Positions 8,539 through 16,773 are shown, numbered from the stretch's first letter. The stretch is DNA of 64,000 nucleotides from Taibaiella helva (GCF_003545695.1 NZ_QUZZ01000013.1:1-64000), one strand, 5' to 3'. Notes: generated by a model not told the origin, from the letters alone. Translations and numbers: made by a program.

Positions 8539-9408
8539 TTAGTTTTTGGTGATGGTAGAGAAGTACACATCTTCCAGGCCGGCAGGTACCGGTTCGAATC
8601 CTTCCCCGGGCCTGCTGTCGGCATAGGTATGAATGATCAGCCTGCCGTCGGACATATGCGAGGAGATGACCTGCATGCGACCGCGGTAATCGTTGATCTC
8701 ATCTTTGGCGATGGCGCTGCGCCATATCTTACCTTCTACGGAAGCTACGGCTTCGGCGGGCGTGCCGTCGAGCATAATGCGACCCTTGTTCATGATCACC
8801 ATCCGGTTGCAGAGGTTCTTCACATCGTCTACGATATGGGTCGAAAGGATCACGATCACCTGCTCGCCGATCTCGCTCAGCAGGTTGTGAAAACGGTTGC
8901 GTTCCATAGGATCCAGGCCGGCCGTGGGTTCGTCCACGATCACCAGCCTGGGGTTGCCCAGTAAGGCCTGGGCTATGCCGAAGCGTTGGCGCATACCGCC
9001 GGAGTAGTCGCTTACATTGCGTTTGCGGGCATCGTAAAGGTTGGTTTGCTGCAGCAGCCCTTCCACGATCTCCTTACGTTCTCCCTTATTGCTGATGCCC
9101 TTCAGCACAGCAAAGTGGTTGAGCAAGTTAAGGGCCGACACCTTGGGATAAAAGCCAAAGTCCTGGGGCAGGTAGCCCAGGGTTTTTCTCAGCTCCGCTT
9201 TCTGCTGCAGCACATCAATATCGCCGAGCTTAATACTGCCGGTATCCGGATCCTGCAAGGTGGCGATGGTACGCATCAGGGTCGATTTGCCGGCGCCGTT
9301 GGGGCCCAGCAGGCCAAACATGCCTTTGCCTATGGTAAGGCTGATGTCGGAGAGGGCTTTCAGGCCGTTAGGGTAAGTCTTGCTTACATTGGAGATCGTG
9401 AGTTCCAT
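8539..9408 (-). CDS. ABC transporter ATP-binding protein
   Basis: Energises the adjacent permease/M1 fusion. It shows Walker A GPNGAGKST, a Q-loop in YLPQDFG, signature YSGGMRQR, Walker B LVIVDEPTAGLD and the switch histidine in LSTHIVDDV. A C-terminal extension of about 70 residues ends ...GLEDVYFSTITKN, typical of ABC-2 ATPases. It is the first gene of a two-gene minus-strand operon, 5 bases before the permease start. Length 289 is normal for the class. Confidence 0.93.
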   Translation of the reverse strand: MELTISNVSKTYPNGLKALSDISLTIGKGMFGLLGPNGAGKSTLMRTIATLQDPDTGSIKLGDIDVLQQKAELRKTLGYLPQDFGFYPKVSALNLLNHFAVLKGISNKGERKEIVEGLLQQTNLYDARKRNVSDYSGGMRQRFGIAQALLGNPRLVIVDEPTAGLDPMERNRFHNLLSEIGEQVIVILSTHIVDDVKNLCNRMVIMNKGRIMLDGTPAEAVASVEGKIWRSAIAKDEINDYRGRMQVISSHMSDGRLIIHTYADSRPGEGFEPVPAGLEDVYFSTITKN

Positions 9409-9732
9409 GCTGTGCTTTTTGAATAGTGGATAAGGCTTTTTCCGGAACGGGGGTTATACCGTCGCATCCCGATAAAAGCGACATGCTTTTCTAAGCACAA
9501 AATAAATAAGTCATTGAAGTAAATGTTTTAATAATTAGACCTATCACCTGAAATTCTCGACAAAAGGTACCGGCGCCCTTTCGTCGAAGGAAATGCCCGG
9601 TTTGTCGAAAGCCCCGGGGAAAGGGGGCCGGTGGAATTTGTGGGCGTTTAGTATGGGATCAAATGAAGCGTTGACAGATGGATACGGTTCAGGTGGATAA
9701 ATCTTAACGATGAATCCGACCTGTCCGGCCAG

Positions 9733-9765
9733 GCCGGTCGGGATGCGCAGCAGCCTGAACGGCGA
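9733..9765 (+). repeat. dispersed repeat, GCCGGTCGGGATGCG...CTGAACGGC family
   Basis: Conserved ends GCCGGTCGGGATGCG and CCTGAACGGCGA around a variable centre. Related copies at 13753-13785 (same strand) and 21407-21438 (opposite strand), with a partial copy at 20941-20958. Confidence 0.65.
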
Positions 9766-9834
9766 CCGTTTCTGATCGGGAATATCTTTGAAAGTAGCGG
9801 TTTACAGCCCGTGGAAGGGTGGGGGGAGGAAAGC

Positions 9835-9866
9835 AGGAAGGCCACCCCTTGCGGGGCGGCCTTCCT
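9835..9866 (-). terminator. ychF terminator
   Basis: 14-base arms (AGGAAGGCCACCCC and near-complement, one A-C mismatch) with a 4-base loop, 21 bases past the ychF stop. Confidence 0.75.
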
Positions 9867-9886
9867 TTGAAATTAAATAATGCTGC

Positions 9887-10984
9887 TTATACGTTGAAGC
9901 GGAAGTGCATCACATCGCCGTCGCTCACGACATACTCTTTCCCTTCGATGCGCAGCTTACCTTTTTCCTTAGCTACGGCTTCGCCGCCCAGGGTCACATA
10001 ATCATCGTAGCCGATCACCTCGGCCTTGATAAAGCCTTTCTCGAAATCGGTATGGATCACACTGGCCGCCTGGGGGGCTTTCCAGCCGCGGTGAATGGTC
10101 CAGGCCCTTACTTCCTGCACGCCTGCAGTAAAGTAAGTAATAAGGTTGAGCAGATGATAGGCAGAGCGGATCAGGCGGTTCAGGCCGGGTTCGGTAAGTC
10201 CGTACTCTGAAAAGAACATTTCTTTATCCTCGTTGCTTTCCAGCTCGGTGATCTGCGCTTCGATATTGTTGTTCATCACGATCACCTCGGCCCCTTCTTC
10301 TTTGGCCACTTTTTGGATCGCTTCGCTGTACTGGTTGCCGGTCAGAATGGCCTTCTCGTCCACATTGGCTACATACAGCACGGGCTTTTCCGTCAGCAGG
10401 AACAGGTCGGCTACCGCCTCACGGTCTTCGCCCTCCAGCTTCAGGCCGCGTATATTCCGGCCCTGCTCCAGGTGGCTTTTGCACTGGAGCAGCACGTCCA
10501 GCACTCTTTTGGCCTTGGGATCGTTCTTAGCGATCTTTTCGGTGCGCGCGATCTTTTTCTCTACGCTTTCCAGGTCTTTCAGCTGCAGCTCGGTATCGAT
10601 GATCTCTTTGTCGCTCACCGGGTTGATGGCGCCTTCATCGCGGAGGATATTGTCGTCCTCGAAGCAACGCACCACGTGAATGATCGCGTCCACCTCGCGG
10701 ATATTGGCCAGGAATTTGTTGCCCAGGCCTTCGCCTTTGGAAGCGCCCTTTACCAGGCCGGCAATGTCCACAAATTCTATGGAAGTAGGCACAATTCGTT
10801 GCGGCTGAACAATTTCAGATAATTTGGCAAGGCGCTCATCCGGTACGTCCACTAAGCCTATATTGGGCTCGATGGTGCAAAAGCGGTAATTGCTGGCTTG
10901 TGCCTTCGCACTGTTGCTCACTGCGTTGAAAAGTGTCGATTTGCCTACATTGGGAAGCCCCACAATGCCTACTTGTAATGCCAT
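9887..10984 (-). CDS. ychF: redox-regulated ATPase YchF (OLA1 family)
   Basis: Universally conserved ribosome-associated P-loop ATPase of the Obg-related group. The start [19 protein letters not shown] carries the P-loop; [20 protein letters not shown] is the switch II region; YVANVDE stands where canonical GTPases have NKxD, explaining ATP preference; a TGS domain ends the protein ([13 protein letters not shown]...DVMHFRFNV). Length 365 is standard. A -7 box TACCTTTG lies 20 bases before the ATG and a strong hairpin lies after the stop, so it is a single-gene transcript. Confidence 0.97.
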   Translation of the reverse strand: MALQVGIVGLPNVGKSTLFNAVSNSAKAQASNYRFCTIEPNIGLVDVPDERLAKLSEIVQPQRIVPTSIEFVDIAGLVKGASKGEGLGNKFLANIREVDAIIHVVRCFEDDNILRDEGAINPVSDKEIIDTELQLKDLESVEKKIARTEKIAKNDPKAKRVLDVLLQCKSHLEQGRNIRGLKLEGEDREAVADLFLLTEKPVLYVANVDEKAILTGNQYSEAIQKVAKEEGAEVIVMNNNIEAQITELESNEDKEMFFSEYGLTEPGLNRLIRSAYHLLNLITYFTAGVQEVRAWTIHRGWKAPQAASVIHTDFEKGFIKAEVIGYDDYVTLGGEAVAKEKGKLRIEGKEYVVSDGDVMHFRFNV

Positions 10985-11004
10985 GTCTTTTTTGAAAATT
11001 TTCG

Positions 11005-11012
11005 CAAAGGTA
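11005..11012 (-). promoter_or_regulatory. -7 element of ychF
   Basis: Minus-strand TACCTTTG, 20 bases upstream of the ATG at 10984; full TAnnTTTG match, no clear -33. Confidence 0.6.
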
Positions 11013-11111
11013 ATCTATTGGCTAAAAAAGAAAAATGCCTTGCCTTTTGCATAGGATATGAAAAGGTTGGGTGCCTACATTTTTATGTGGCTTCCAGGTG
11101 AAAACCTGTAC

Positions 11112-11142
11112 TTGTTCCGATTTAAATTTATTATTAAATTTG
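11112..11142 (+). promoter_or_regulatory. -33/-7 promoter of the 88-aa gene
   Basis: TTG (11112-11114), 20-base spacer, TAAATTTG (11135-11142). One of three promoters in the window with both elements at this exact spacing; leader of about 30 bases to the ATG at 11177. Confidence 0.7.
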
Positions 11143-11176
11143 GTTATCGTTAACCCAAAAACCACTAACAATCGTT

Positions 11177-11443
11177 ATGGAACATACGATGATATTAAAG
11201 GAGGAGATCGGACAGTACGAGATTGTTCCTTCCCAGTTGACCCGCAACCTGCACCTGCAACAGGAGCTGAGCTACGCCGAGCGCCTGGGGAATGAATTCA
11301 AGGGTAAGGCTACGATTACGTTTTCAACTACGCAGGGGGCGCGTACCGTACAAACGACGGTGTGGTCGCTCACTGAAAATGATATCGTTCTTAAAGGCGG
11401 TATTACCGTTCCGCTGAACAGTATTACCGAAGTTCATTTTTAA
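11177..11443 (+). CDS. small hypothetical protein (88 aa)
   Basis: Unrecognised soluble protein starting MEHTMILKEEIGQYEIVPSQ. The second half alternates polar and hydrophobic residues (KGKATITFSTTQGARTVQTT, then VPLNSITEVHF) and looks like a small beta-barrel or Tudor-like fold that might bind nucleic acid or lipid; this is a guess from pattern only. It has the best-formed promoter of the region, so it is likely well expressed. A separate promoter drives the glycosyltransferase that follows 30 bases later. Confidence 0.7.
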   Translation: MEHTMILKEEIGQYEIVPSQLTRNLHLQQELSYAERLGNEFKGKATITFSTTQGARTVQTTVWSLTENDIVLKGGITVPLNSITEVHF

Positions 11444-11457
11444 TGCCTTCGGTTTAG

Positions 11458-11465
11458 TACTTTTG
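11458..11465 (+). promoter_or_regulatory. -7 element of the glycosyltransferase gene
   Basis: TACTTTTG ends 8 bases before the ATG at 11474, so the mRNA would start within a few bases of the start codon. Confidence 0.5.
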
Positions 11466-11473
11466 CGGCCATC

Positions 11474-12595
11474 ATGCGCATTGCTGTTAATACCAGATTA
11501 TTTCTTAAAGGCAAGTTGGAAGGTATCGGCTGGTTCGCTCACGAAACCCTGACCAGGCTGGTGCGGCAGCATCCCGAGCACGAGTTTATCTTCTTCTTCG
11601 ACCGTCCCTATCATAAAGATTTTGTTTTTGCTCCCAATGTAACGCCTGTGGTGCTGAAGCCACAGGCGCGACATCCGGCGCTGTATGTTCTCTGGACCGA
11701 ATGGGCCGTTCCCTATGCCTTACGCAAGTACAGGGCCGATATCTATTTTTCCCCCGACGGCCTGGGCACGCTGCGCTCCAAGGTACCTACCTGCATTACC
11801 ATCCACGACCTGGCCTACCGGCATTACCCGCAGTTTATGGACAAGCTGCACAAATGGCACTATGCCCATTACCTGCCGCGCTTTGCCCAAAAGGCCCGGC
11901 GCATCGTTGCTGTATCGGAATATACCCGCCAGGATATCGTAAAGCAATACGGCATACCCGAAGACAAGATCGATGTGGTCTACAATGGTGCGCATGAAGC
12001 TTATAAGCCCCTCAGCTACGATGAAAAAGAGCAGGTAAAAGCGCAATACACCGAAGGGGAGGAGTTCTTCCTGTTCACCGGCGCCCTGCATCCCCGCAAG
12101 AATGTGGTGAACCTGCTCAAAGCCTTTGTACAGTTCAAGCGCCGGCAGCGCAGTCCTATTAAGCTGGTGATCGTAGGCCGGATGGCCTGGCAGTATGATG
12201 AGATTGCAAAGGCGCGTGAGCTGATGCCTTATAAGGAAGATGTGATCTGGACCGGTTATCTGAATGTCGAAGACCTGGCGCGGGTTACGGCTTCGGCTTA
12301 TGCCCTGGTCTATCCCTCTTTATTTGAAGGTTTTGGTATTCCCATACTGGAAGCGATGACCTGCGATGTGCCGGTGATTGTCTCCAATACTTCTTCCATG
12401 CCAGAAGTCGGCGGCGATGCGGCCCTGCTGGTCGATCCGGCCTCGCCCGAAGATATTGCAGCCAAAATGATGCAGATCTATAAGGATGAAACACTGCGGC
12501 AGAAAATGATCGAGGCTGCCCGCATCCGGAAGCAGCAGTTCAGCTGGGAGCGCTCTGCGCAGCAGTTATGGGAAAGCCTGATGAAGTGTCTTTGA
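11474..12595 (+). CDS. glycosyltransferase family 4 protein
   Basis: GT-B fold retaining glycosyltransferase, expected to move a sugar from a nucleotide-sugar onto a surface polysaccharide or glycolipid at the inner membrane. The N-terminal Rossmann half begins MRIAVNTRLFLKGKLEGIGW. The donor-binding half contains FLFTGALHPRKN and the family signature SLFEGFGIPILEAM with its EX7E pair, followed by the Asn-Thr-Ser-Ser-Met-Pro-Glu-Val-Gly segment that closes the active site. Length 373 is typical. It is isolated from other polysaccharide genes, so its pathway is unknown. Confidence 0.92.
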   Translation: MRIAVNTRLFLKGKLEGIGWFAHETLTRLVRQHPEHEFIFFFDRPYHKDFVFAPNVTPVVLKPQARHPALYVLWTEWAVPYALRKYRADIYFSPDGLGTLRSKVPTCITIHDLAYRHYPQFMDKLHKWHYAHYLPRFAQKARRIVAVSEYTRQDIVKQYGIPEDKIDVVYNGAHEAYKPLSYDEKEQVKAQYTEGEEFFLFTGALHPRKNVVNLLKAFVQFKRRQRSPIKLVIVGRMAWQYDEIAKARELMPYKEDVIWTGYLNVEDLARVTASAYALVYPSLFEGFGIPILEAMTCDVPVIVSNTSSMPEVGGDAALLVDPASPEDIAAKMMQIYKDETLRQKMIEAARIRKQQFSWERSAQQLWESLMKCL

Positions 12596-12598
12596 CAA

Positions 12599-12784
12599 AT
12601 TCCAGGAACTAAATTCCAATGTCCAAATTTCAATAAAGCAGTTGATAGTTAGCAGTCAGCAACCAAAGCTTCAGATTCCAGGAACCAAATTCCAATAGGT
12701 TGAAGTAGTCAGCTGGCAATTTAATTCCAGATTCCGGGATCAATTTCCAATAAGGCAATTGACAGTTAGCAGTCAGCAACCAAA
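12599..12784. repeat. composite intergenic repeat
   Basis: Two imperfect tandem copies of a mixed block: TTCCAGGAAC(T/C)AAATTCCAAT words followed by a GTTGA(T/C)AGTTAGCAGTCAGC block. A 21-base identity (12647-12667 and 12764-12784) marks the second block, 117 bases apart. Related words recur at 23607-23657. Confidence 0.7.
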
Positions 12785-12792
12785 ACTTCAGA

Positions 12793-12822
12793 TGCTAACA
12801 TCTAACATCTAATCTCTAATCT
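12793..12822. repeat. ATCTAA-type dispersed repeat overlapping the scpA stop
   Basis: GCTAACATCTAACATCTAAT-like words running into the 3' end of scpA: the minus-strand stop TAG (12818-12816) is read from a CTAATC unit of the repeat. Confidence 0.65.
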
Positions 12823-13685
12823 TCAGAAAAATCAAGCTCACCGGGATTATTGGGCTGCTCATCGGGTCCGTCCTGGTCTTTGGGCTGCAGGTCTATTTCG
12901 ATATCTTCAGGTCGTGCATCGTTCCATTCGATAATGAAATTGTTGCGCCCGGTACCGATAAGCATCATCAGGTATTTTTGCTGCACCAGTTCCAGCATGG
13001 CCAGGAAAGTGAAGATAGCATGTATGCGGTTTTCACATATCGAGAAGATCACCTCGAAAGAAGCCTTCTTTTTCTGCTTCATTTCTTCGATCAGGTAGAT
13101 GCGTTGCCCTTCCTGTGAATAATTGTACTTGACCACCACGTGCTGTGGCTTTTCGTTGCGGTCCTTGAAGCGCTTCATCACCTTCTCAAAGGTGCTCATT
13201 AGCTTGTACAAGGTCACGGTCTGCACCTCGGTGCCTTCGGCATAGGTCTGGCCCAGCTCCTCCAGCTCCTTGCGGATATTGCCCCGCTTGGTTTGCAGCA
13301 GGCGGTCAGCTTCCATCATGGCCATTGTGGCGGCTGCTTCTTTAAAGCGTTTGTATTCGAGGATCTTGTCGACCAGCTCGTGGCGGGGGTCGATCTCGTT
13401 GCCCTGGGCATCCAGCTCGCGGCGGGGCAGCAGCATTTTGGCCTTGATGCGCATCAGGGTGGAGATAAACAGGATGAATTCGCTGGCCAGCTCAATATTC
13501 AGCGATTCCATTTGATGGATATAATCCAGGAAATCGCGGGTAAGCGTATGGATCGGGATATTGTAAATATCGAGCTCATCCCGCTCAATGAAGAACAGGA
13601 GCAGGTCGAAAGGGCCTTCAAACTGGGGTAGCTTGATCTGGTAACCGGTAGACGCCATAAGAAATTGCTGCGGTATCCCTTCCAT
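12816..13685 (-). CDS. scpA: segregation and condensation protein A (kleisin)
   Basis: Kleisin subunit of the bacterial SMC-ScpAB condensin that organises and segregates the chromosome. The N-terminal YQIKLPQFEGPFDLLLFFIE followed by RDELDIYNIPIHTLTRDFLD is the classic ScpA opening that binds the SMC neck; the middle binds ScpB; the C-terminal winged-helix region includes FLAMLELVQQKYL. The tail is acidic. A second ATG nine codons in (13658, MASTGYQIKLP) is equally plausible as start. No scpB or smc gene is adjacent. The last codon and stop lie in a dispersed repeat. Confidence 0.93.
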   Translation of the reverse strand: MEGIPQQFLMASTGYQIKLPQFEGPFDLLLFFIERDELDIYNIPIHTLTRDFLDYIHQMESLNIELASEFILFISTLMRIKAKMLLPRRELDAQGNEIDPRHELVDKILEYKRFKEAAATMAMMEADRLLQTKRGNIRKELEELGQTYAEGTEVQTVTLYKLMSTFEKVMKRFKDRNEKPQHVVVKYNYSQEGQRIYLIEEMKQKKKASFEVIFSICENRIHAIFTFLAMLELVQQKYLMMLIGTGRNNFIIEWNDARPEDIEIDLQPKDQDGPDEQPNNPGELDFSED

Positions 13686-13752
13686 AAGGGAATTCCGGAC
13701 AGCAAAGTACGCTTATTTTCTTTAAACGGCTGCCGAATCTGATAACAGGCCG

Positions 13753-13785
13753 GCCGGAACGCGATAGCGATCTGAACGGCGAAGG
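13753..13785 (+). repeat. dispersed repeat, GCCGG...GCGATAGCGATCTGAACGGCG copy
   Basis: Same family as 9733-9765, here with GCGATAGCG in the centre, 68 bases upstream of the scpA ATG on the opposite strand. The rest of the 276-base interval 13686-13961 shows only the terminator at 13929. Confidence 0.6.
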
Positions 13786-13928
13786 CTGAAAATGCTTTTG
13801 CTTAGATTGAAAGAAAGATACCTCTTAACTTAATGACATTGCTCTATTTTGGCTACCTGTATGCGGATCTTCAGGAAAAACAATTTTCAGGATCAGCCTA
13901 CAGCACCAGCGCAATGCACAAAAAATAA

Positions 13929-13954
13929 GCCCGCAGCATCGCAACACCGCGGGC
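13929..13954 (-). terminator. terminator of the second SRPBCC gene
   Basis: GCCCGC / GCGGGC stem with a 14-base loop followed, on the minus strand, by TTATTTTTT; 8 bases past the stop at 13962. Confidence 0.65.
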
Positions 13955-13961
13955 ATTGGGA

Positions 13962-14456
13962 TCAGCGGGAAGCCAGCCATTCATCCAGTCCGTTCATGGC
14001 GATGGTAATCCCTTCTTCAAAGCCCATTTCCAGGAGCTTCTTCAGGTCTTCTTCACTGGCAAAAAGAATGGTGCCGGTAACCTTTGTCCCATTGGCGGTT
14101 GCCGCAAATTCATTGGTCCAGTCCAGCCCGGGCAAGGCGGGATTGGGCGTGCCGTTTTCGTCGCAGAACACATCCTGAGCAACAAAAGAAGTCTCCGGCA
14201 CGATCTTGCCATAGATCATTTTTCCCCAGTGCTTTTCGCCTTCCGGTCCTACCATGGCATATTGCCATTGGCCACCTTCACGGAAGTCCATAGATTTGGT
14301 CTCGGCTTTCCAGGGTTTGGGCGCCCACCATTGATCAAGGATATGGCGATCAGTATAGGCTTGCCAAACTATGGCGGGGCTGGCGTCGAATTCGCGTGTC
14401 AGCACTATTTTTTTGTTGGGCAGATCTTTATTGATCTGAACTTGATGCTTGCTCAT
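13962..14456 (-). CDS. SRPBCC / AHSA1-type START-like domain protein
   Basis: 164-residue helix-grip protein of the AHSA1 group. Diagnostic stretches are IVLTREFDASPAIVWQAYTD, LDQWWAPKPWKAETKSMDFR (the WW-PK-W motif common in this subgroup), GGQWQYAMVGPEG and the C-terminal helix. Such proteins bind hydrophobic small molecules; the substrate is unknown. Its promoter has the same operator layout as the SRPBCC gene at 2151, so both are probably controlled by the same regulator. The next upstream gene, a dihydrofolate-reductase-like protein, may be part of the same stress or antibiotic response but has its own promoter. Confidence 0.9.
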   Translation of the reverse strand: MSKHQVQINKDLPNKKIVLTREFDASPAIVWQAYTDRHILDQWWAPKPWKAETKSMDFREGGQWQYAMVGPEGEKHWGKMIYGKIVPETSFVAQDVFCDENGTPNPALPGLDWTNEFAATANGTKVTGTILFASEEDLKKLLEMGFEEGITIAMNGLDEWLASR

Positions 14457-14503
14457 AAATTTTTGTTTTAGAGAATGAGATAAAAGATGAAACGAGTTTA
14501 TTT

Positions 14504-14519
14504 GCTACCATTTGGTTGC
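14504..14519. promoter_or_regulatory. proximal operator of second SRPBCC gene
   Basis: GCTACCATTTGGTTGC, imperfect palindrome, sharing its last base with the -7 box. Equivalent in position to 2622-2637. Confidence 0.65.
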
Positions 14520-14549
14520 AAATTTAAATGCAAATATTCGGTTGCGCAA
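14519..14549 (-). promoter_or_regulatory. -33/-7 promoter of second SRPBCC gene
   Basis: Minus-strand TTG (14549-14547), 20-base spacer, TAAATTTG (14526-14519). Same spacing and same relation to the palindromes as at 2637-2667. Confidence 0.75.
14530..14545. promoter_or_regulatory. distal operator of second SRPBCC gene
   Basis: GCAAATATTCGGTTGC, filling the -33/-7 spacer; centre 26 bp from the proximal site, as in the other promoter. Confidence 0.65.
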
Positions 14550-14588
14550 ATTTTCTTCCCGGTTTTTATAAATTTTTTATCGTTACGC

Positions 14589-15206
14589 TTATTTCCGCTT
14601 GAAGGTATAGGTAATGTGCGCGGCCAGGGGAGAATGGCTGGTTGCTTTCACCGCGATATCATACAGGCCGTCGGTGATATTATCGAACAGGCGTATGCCG
14701 CTGCCCAATAATACGGGAGCTATATGTACCATGGCCTCATCGATATAGCCGGCGTTGAGGTAGGCCCGTATCGTCTCGCCGCCACCTTGTATGCGTACAT
14801 CCTTGCCTTTCGCGCTTTTGCGGGCCAGCTCCAGGGCCTGGTCGATGCCTTCGGTAATAAAATGGAAAGTGGTCGATCCTTTTTGCACCCAGGGGGCACG
14901 TGGTTCATGAGTAAGCACGTATACGTCGGCCTTGAACAGGTCATCGGGCCAGTGGGCTTCTCCTTCCTCGAACATGCGCTTCCCCATAATAAAAGCGCCG
15001 CTGCGCGCTATAACTGCTTTCACCAGGTCATTTTCAGGGCCCTCTTCGCCACGATCTATATCCATCATACCCCAGAAGGCTTTTTGTCCGTACATCCAGT
15101 GATGCAGGGTAGTGCCTTTGTCGCCCAGGGGATTCTGTGGTCCACGGTGTTCTCCGGCGAGGAAGCCATCCAGCGAGACGGCGATATCAAAAATTACTTT
15201 GCTCAT
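14589..15206 (-). CDS. dihydrofolate reductase family protein (RibD C-terminal-like)
   Basis: NADPH-dependent reductase-fold protein of 205 residues. MSKVIFDIAVSLDGFLAGE is the typical family start; GAFIMGKRMFEEGEAHW, VYVLTHEPRAP and VRIQGGGETIRAYLNAGYIDE are the nucleotide-binding and substrate-cleft stretches shared with RibD C-terminal domains. The frame is open 21 codons further upstream, but this ATG has the family start and lies 23 bases after a TAATTTTG box. It is transcribed away from an AraC regulator whose other neighbour is a second member of this family. Physiological substrate unknown. Confidence 0.88.
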   Translation of the reverse strand: MSKVIFDIAVSLDGFLAGEHRGPQNPLGDKGTTLHHWMYGQKAFWGMMDIDRGEEGPENDLVKAVIARSGAFIMGKRMFEEGEAHWPDDLFKADVYVLTHEPRAPWVQKGSTTFHFITEGIDQALELARKSAKGKDVRIQGGGETIRAYLNAGYIDEAMVHIAPVLLGSGIRLFDNITDGLYDIAVKATSHSPLAAHITYTFKRK

Positions 15207-15229
15207 AACAATCCGTGCTTTTTGTATAC

Positions 15230-15237
15230 CAAAATTA
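15230..15237 (-). promoter_or_regulatory. -7 element of the 14589 gene
   Basis: Minus-strand TAATTTTG, 23 bases before the ATG at 15206. Confidence 0.55.
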
Positions 15238-15369
15238 GGGTGCCTTTTATCGCGGAATGGAGGGCTCACGCGACAAAATGAGGGCAGATCGGGACAAAAG
15301 GCCGTTGTGCTGTTCGGGAAAGCCGGTGCTGTGCTATCTTTATAGCGCCCGATCTCCGGAATAAAGCCT

Positions 15370-16152
15370 ATGCAGATACAATCCTTACAGCCGCCACCTG
15401 AACTTGCCGCCTATGTGAAGAATATCATGGTGATCAGGCAGGATACGCCACGTCCCGATTTTGTCCTGCCGCTTTATGCCAATGGGGCTTCCACGTTGGT
15501 CTTCCAGAGCGTTCAGGGGCAGCGCAGCAGCGCTTCAATAGGGCATCTGAGCATTTACGGACAAGCGATAGCGCCCAGTAACCTGCAGCTGCAGGATGCT
15601 TTTGTCCTGATCGCCTACTTCCTGCGCCCCTACGTGATGCAGGCCATTACAGGGATATCCGCATTGGAGCTAACCGACACTGTCGCCGATATGGCTGCGC
15701 TGAAAACAGCCAGGGAAGCAGGCCTGCAGGAACGGTTGCTGGAAGCCCATTCGCTGGAAGCGCAGCTGGAGCTGATCAATGTCTTCCTGTGGAAGCGGGT
15801 AGCCGCCGACCGCATCGACTACAGCCGTATTGCCTTTGCCACCGGCGCTTTACAGCAGGATAACAGCGCTGCCGCATTGAGCCGTCTCCGCGGGCAATTG
15901 TACAGCACCGAGCGCTCTATGCAAAGATTGTTTGAAGAGCAGATCGGTATCTCACCCCGGCAGTATAAAAGAATATGCCAGTTCCAGGCAGCCTTCAGCA
16001 CACTCAACAGCGGCCGGTTTATTCGGCTCAGCGATATCGCCTACGAACAGGGCTTTTCCGACCAAAGCCATTTCGTAAGGGTATTCAAAGAATTTACCGG
16101 TATGACGCCTAAAACTTACCTGGCCCTGCGTTCGGGCTATGTCCCTTCATGA
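15370..16152 (+). CDS. AraC-family transcriptional regulator
   Basis: 260-residue regulator. The N-terminal LQPPPELAAYVKNIMVIRQD and the following ~110 residues match the DUF6597-type sensor domain found in many AraC proteins; the C-terminal ~95 residues form the double helix-turn-helix, seen in STERSMQRLFEEQIGISPRQ and LSDIAYEQGFSDQSHFVRVF plus the closing FTGMTPKTYL. It lies between two dihydrofolate-reductase-like genes, one divergent (14589) and one 69 bases downstream (16222), so it probably controls one or both. Ligand unknown. A near-consensus TATCTTTA box is at 15334. Confidence 0.9.
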   Translation: MQIQSLQPPPELAAYVKNIMVIRQDTPRPDFVLPLYANGASTLVFQSVQGQRSSASIGHLSIYGQAIAPSNLQLQDAFVLIAYFLRPYVMQAITGISALELTDTVADMAALKTAREAGLQERLLEAHSLEAQLELINVFLWKRVAADRIDYSRIAFATGALQQDNSAAALSRLRGQLYSTERSMQRLFEEQIGISPRQYKRICQFQAAFSTLNSGRFIRLSDIAYEQGFSDQSHFVRVFKEFTGMTPKTYLALRSGYVPS

Positions 16153-16196
16153 GCATTTTGTCGGGTCCATTCTATTTTGAGGGTATGCTGCGCGGT

Positions 16197-16204
16197 TACC
16201 TTTG
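16197..16204 (+). promoter_or_regulatory. -7 element of the 16222 gene
   Basis: TACCTTTG ends 17 bases before the ATG at 16222, with a possible -33 TTG at 16177-16179 (spacer 17). Confidence 0.55.
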
Positions 16205-16221
16205 CTAAAAAACAAAACACA

Positions 16222-16773
16222 ATGAGCAAGATCATCGCAACCGTATGGATGTCGTTGGACGGCATCTTCGATGCCAGCCTGATGGCAGAATGGTTCAATC
16301 CTTATCACAGCGACAGCAGGGCCGCGCTTATCGCCCGCAATATCCAGGATTGCAGCGCGATGCTGTATGGCCGCAAGACCTATGAGATGCTGTATCCCTA
16401 CTGGTCTTCGTTGAAGAACAATGAAATGGGTGTGGCCGACAAGCTGAACCGGACGCCCAAATACCTGGTATCGGCTACCTTGAAAGCAGCGCCCTGGGAA
16501 AGCACCACTATTCTCGGTAAAGACTTCGCCGCCAGGCTCCGGGAGATCAAGGCTGACAGCGAGGGCAATATCCTGGTGCAGGGCAGTGGCGAGCTGGTAA
16601 ACGGCCTTATTGCAGAGGGATTGCTCGATGAGCTGAAGGTAATGATCCATCCCTGTATCATGGGCCGTGGGCAACGCTTTTTTAAAGACAATACGCTGAG
16701 CGCACTGGAACGAAAAATGATTAAAGAGCTGGAGCTGGGTGTGCTGGAGATCACTTATGCACCTGTGGGTTAG
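16222..16773 (+). CDS. dihydrofolate reductase family protein
   Basis: 183-residue member of the same fold as the gene at 14589. MSKIIATVWMSLDGIFDASL, AMLYGRKTYEMLYPYWSSLK and NILVQGSGELVNGLIAEGLL are the conserved start, NADPH-loop and C-terminal cleft regions. The in-frame start 15 codons upstream is rejected because the -7 box would lie inside the coding region. Its own promoter suggests it can be expressed independently of the AraC gene just upstream. Substrate unknown. Confidence 0.88.
   Translation: MSKIIATVWMSLDGIFDASLMAEWFNPYHSDSRAALIARNIQDCSAMLYGRKTYEMLYPYWSSLKNNEMGVADKLNRTPKYLVSATLKAAPWESTTILGKDFAARLREIKADSEGNILVQGSGELVNGLIAEGLLDELKVMIHPCIMGRGQRFFKDNTLSALERKMIKELELGVLEITYAPVG

Larger units (their letters stand above)
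9409..9886. other. non-coding interval with repeat and terminator
   Basis: 478 bases without a convincing gene. It contains one copy of a dispersed GCCGGTCGGGATGCG repeat (9733-9765) and the ychF terminator (9835-9866). A 65-residue open frame on the minus strand (9648-9845) shows no family features. The part next to 9408 should hold the promoter of the ABC operon, but I see no clear TAnnTTTG box there. Confidence 0.6.

Noticed and set aside
12599-12822. Possible CRISPR array
   Set aside because: Repeats are degenerate, of several types, and not evenly spaced with unique spacers; no cas genes nearby.
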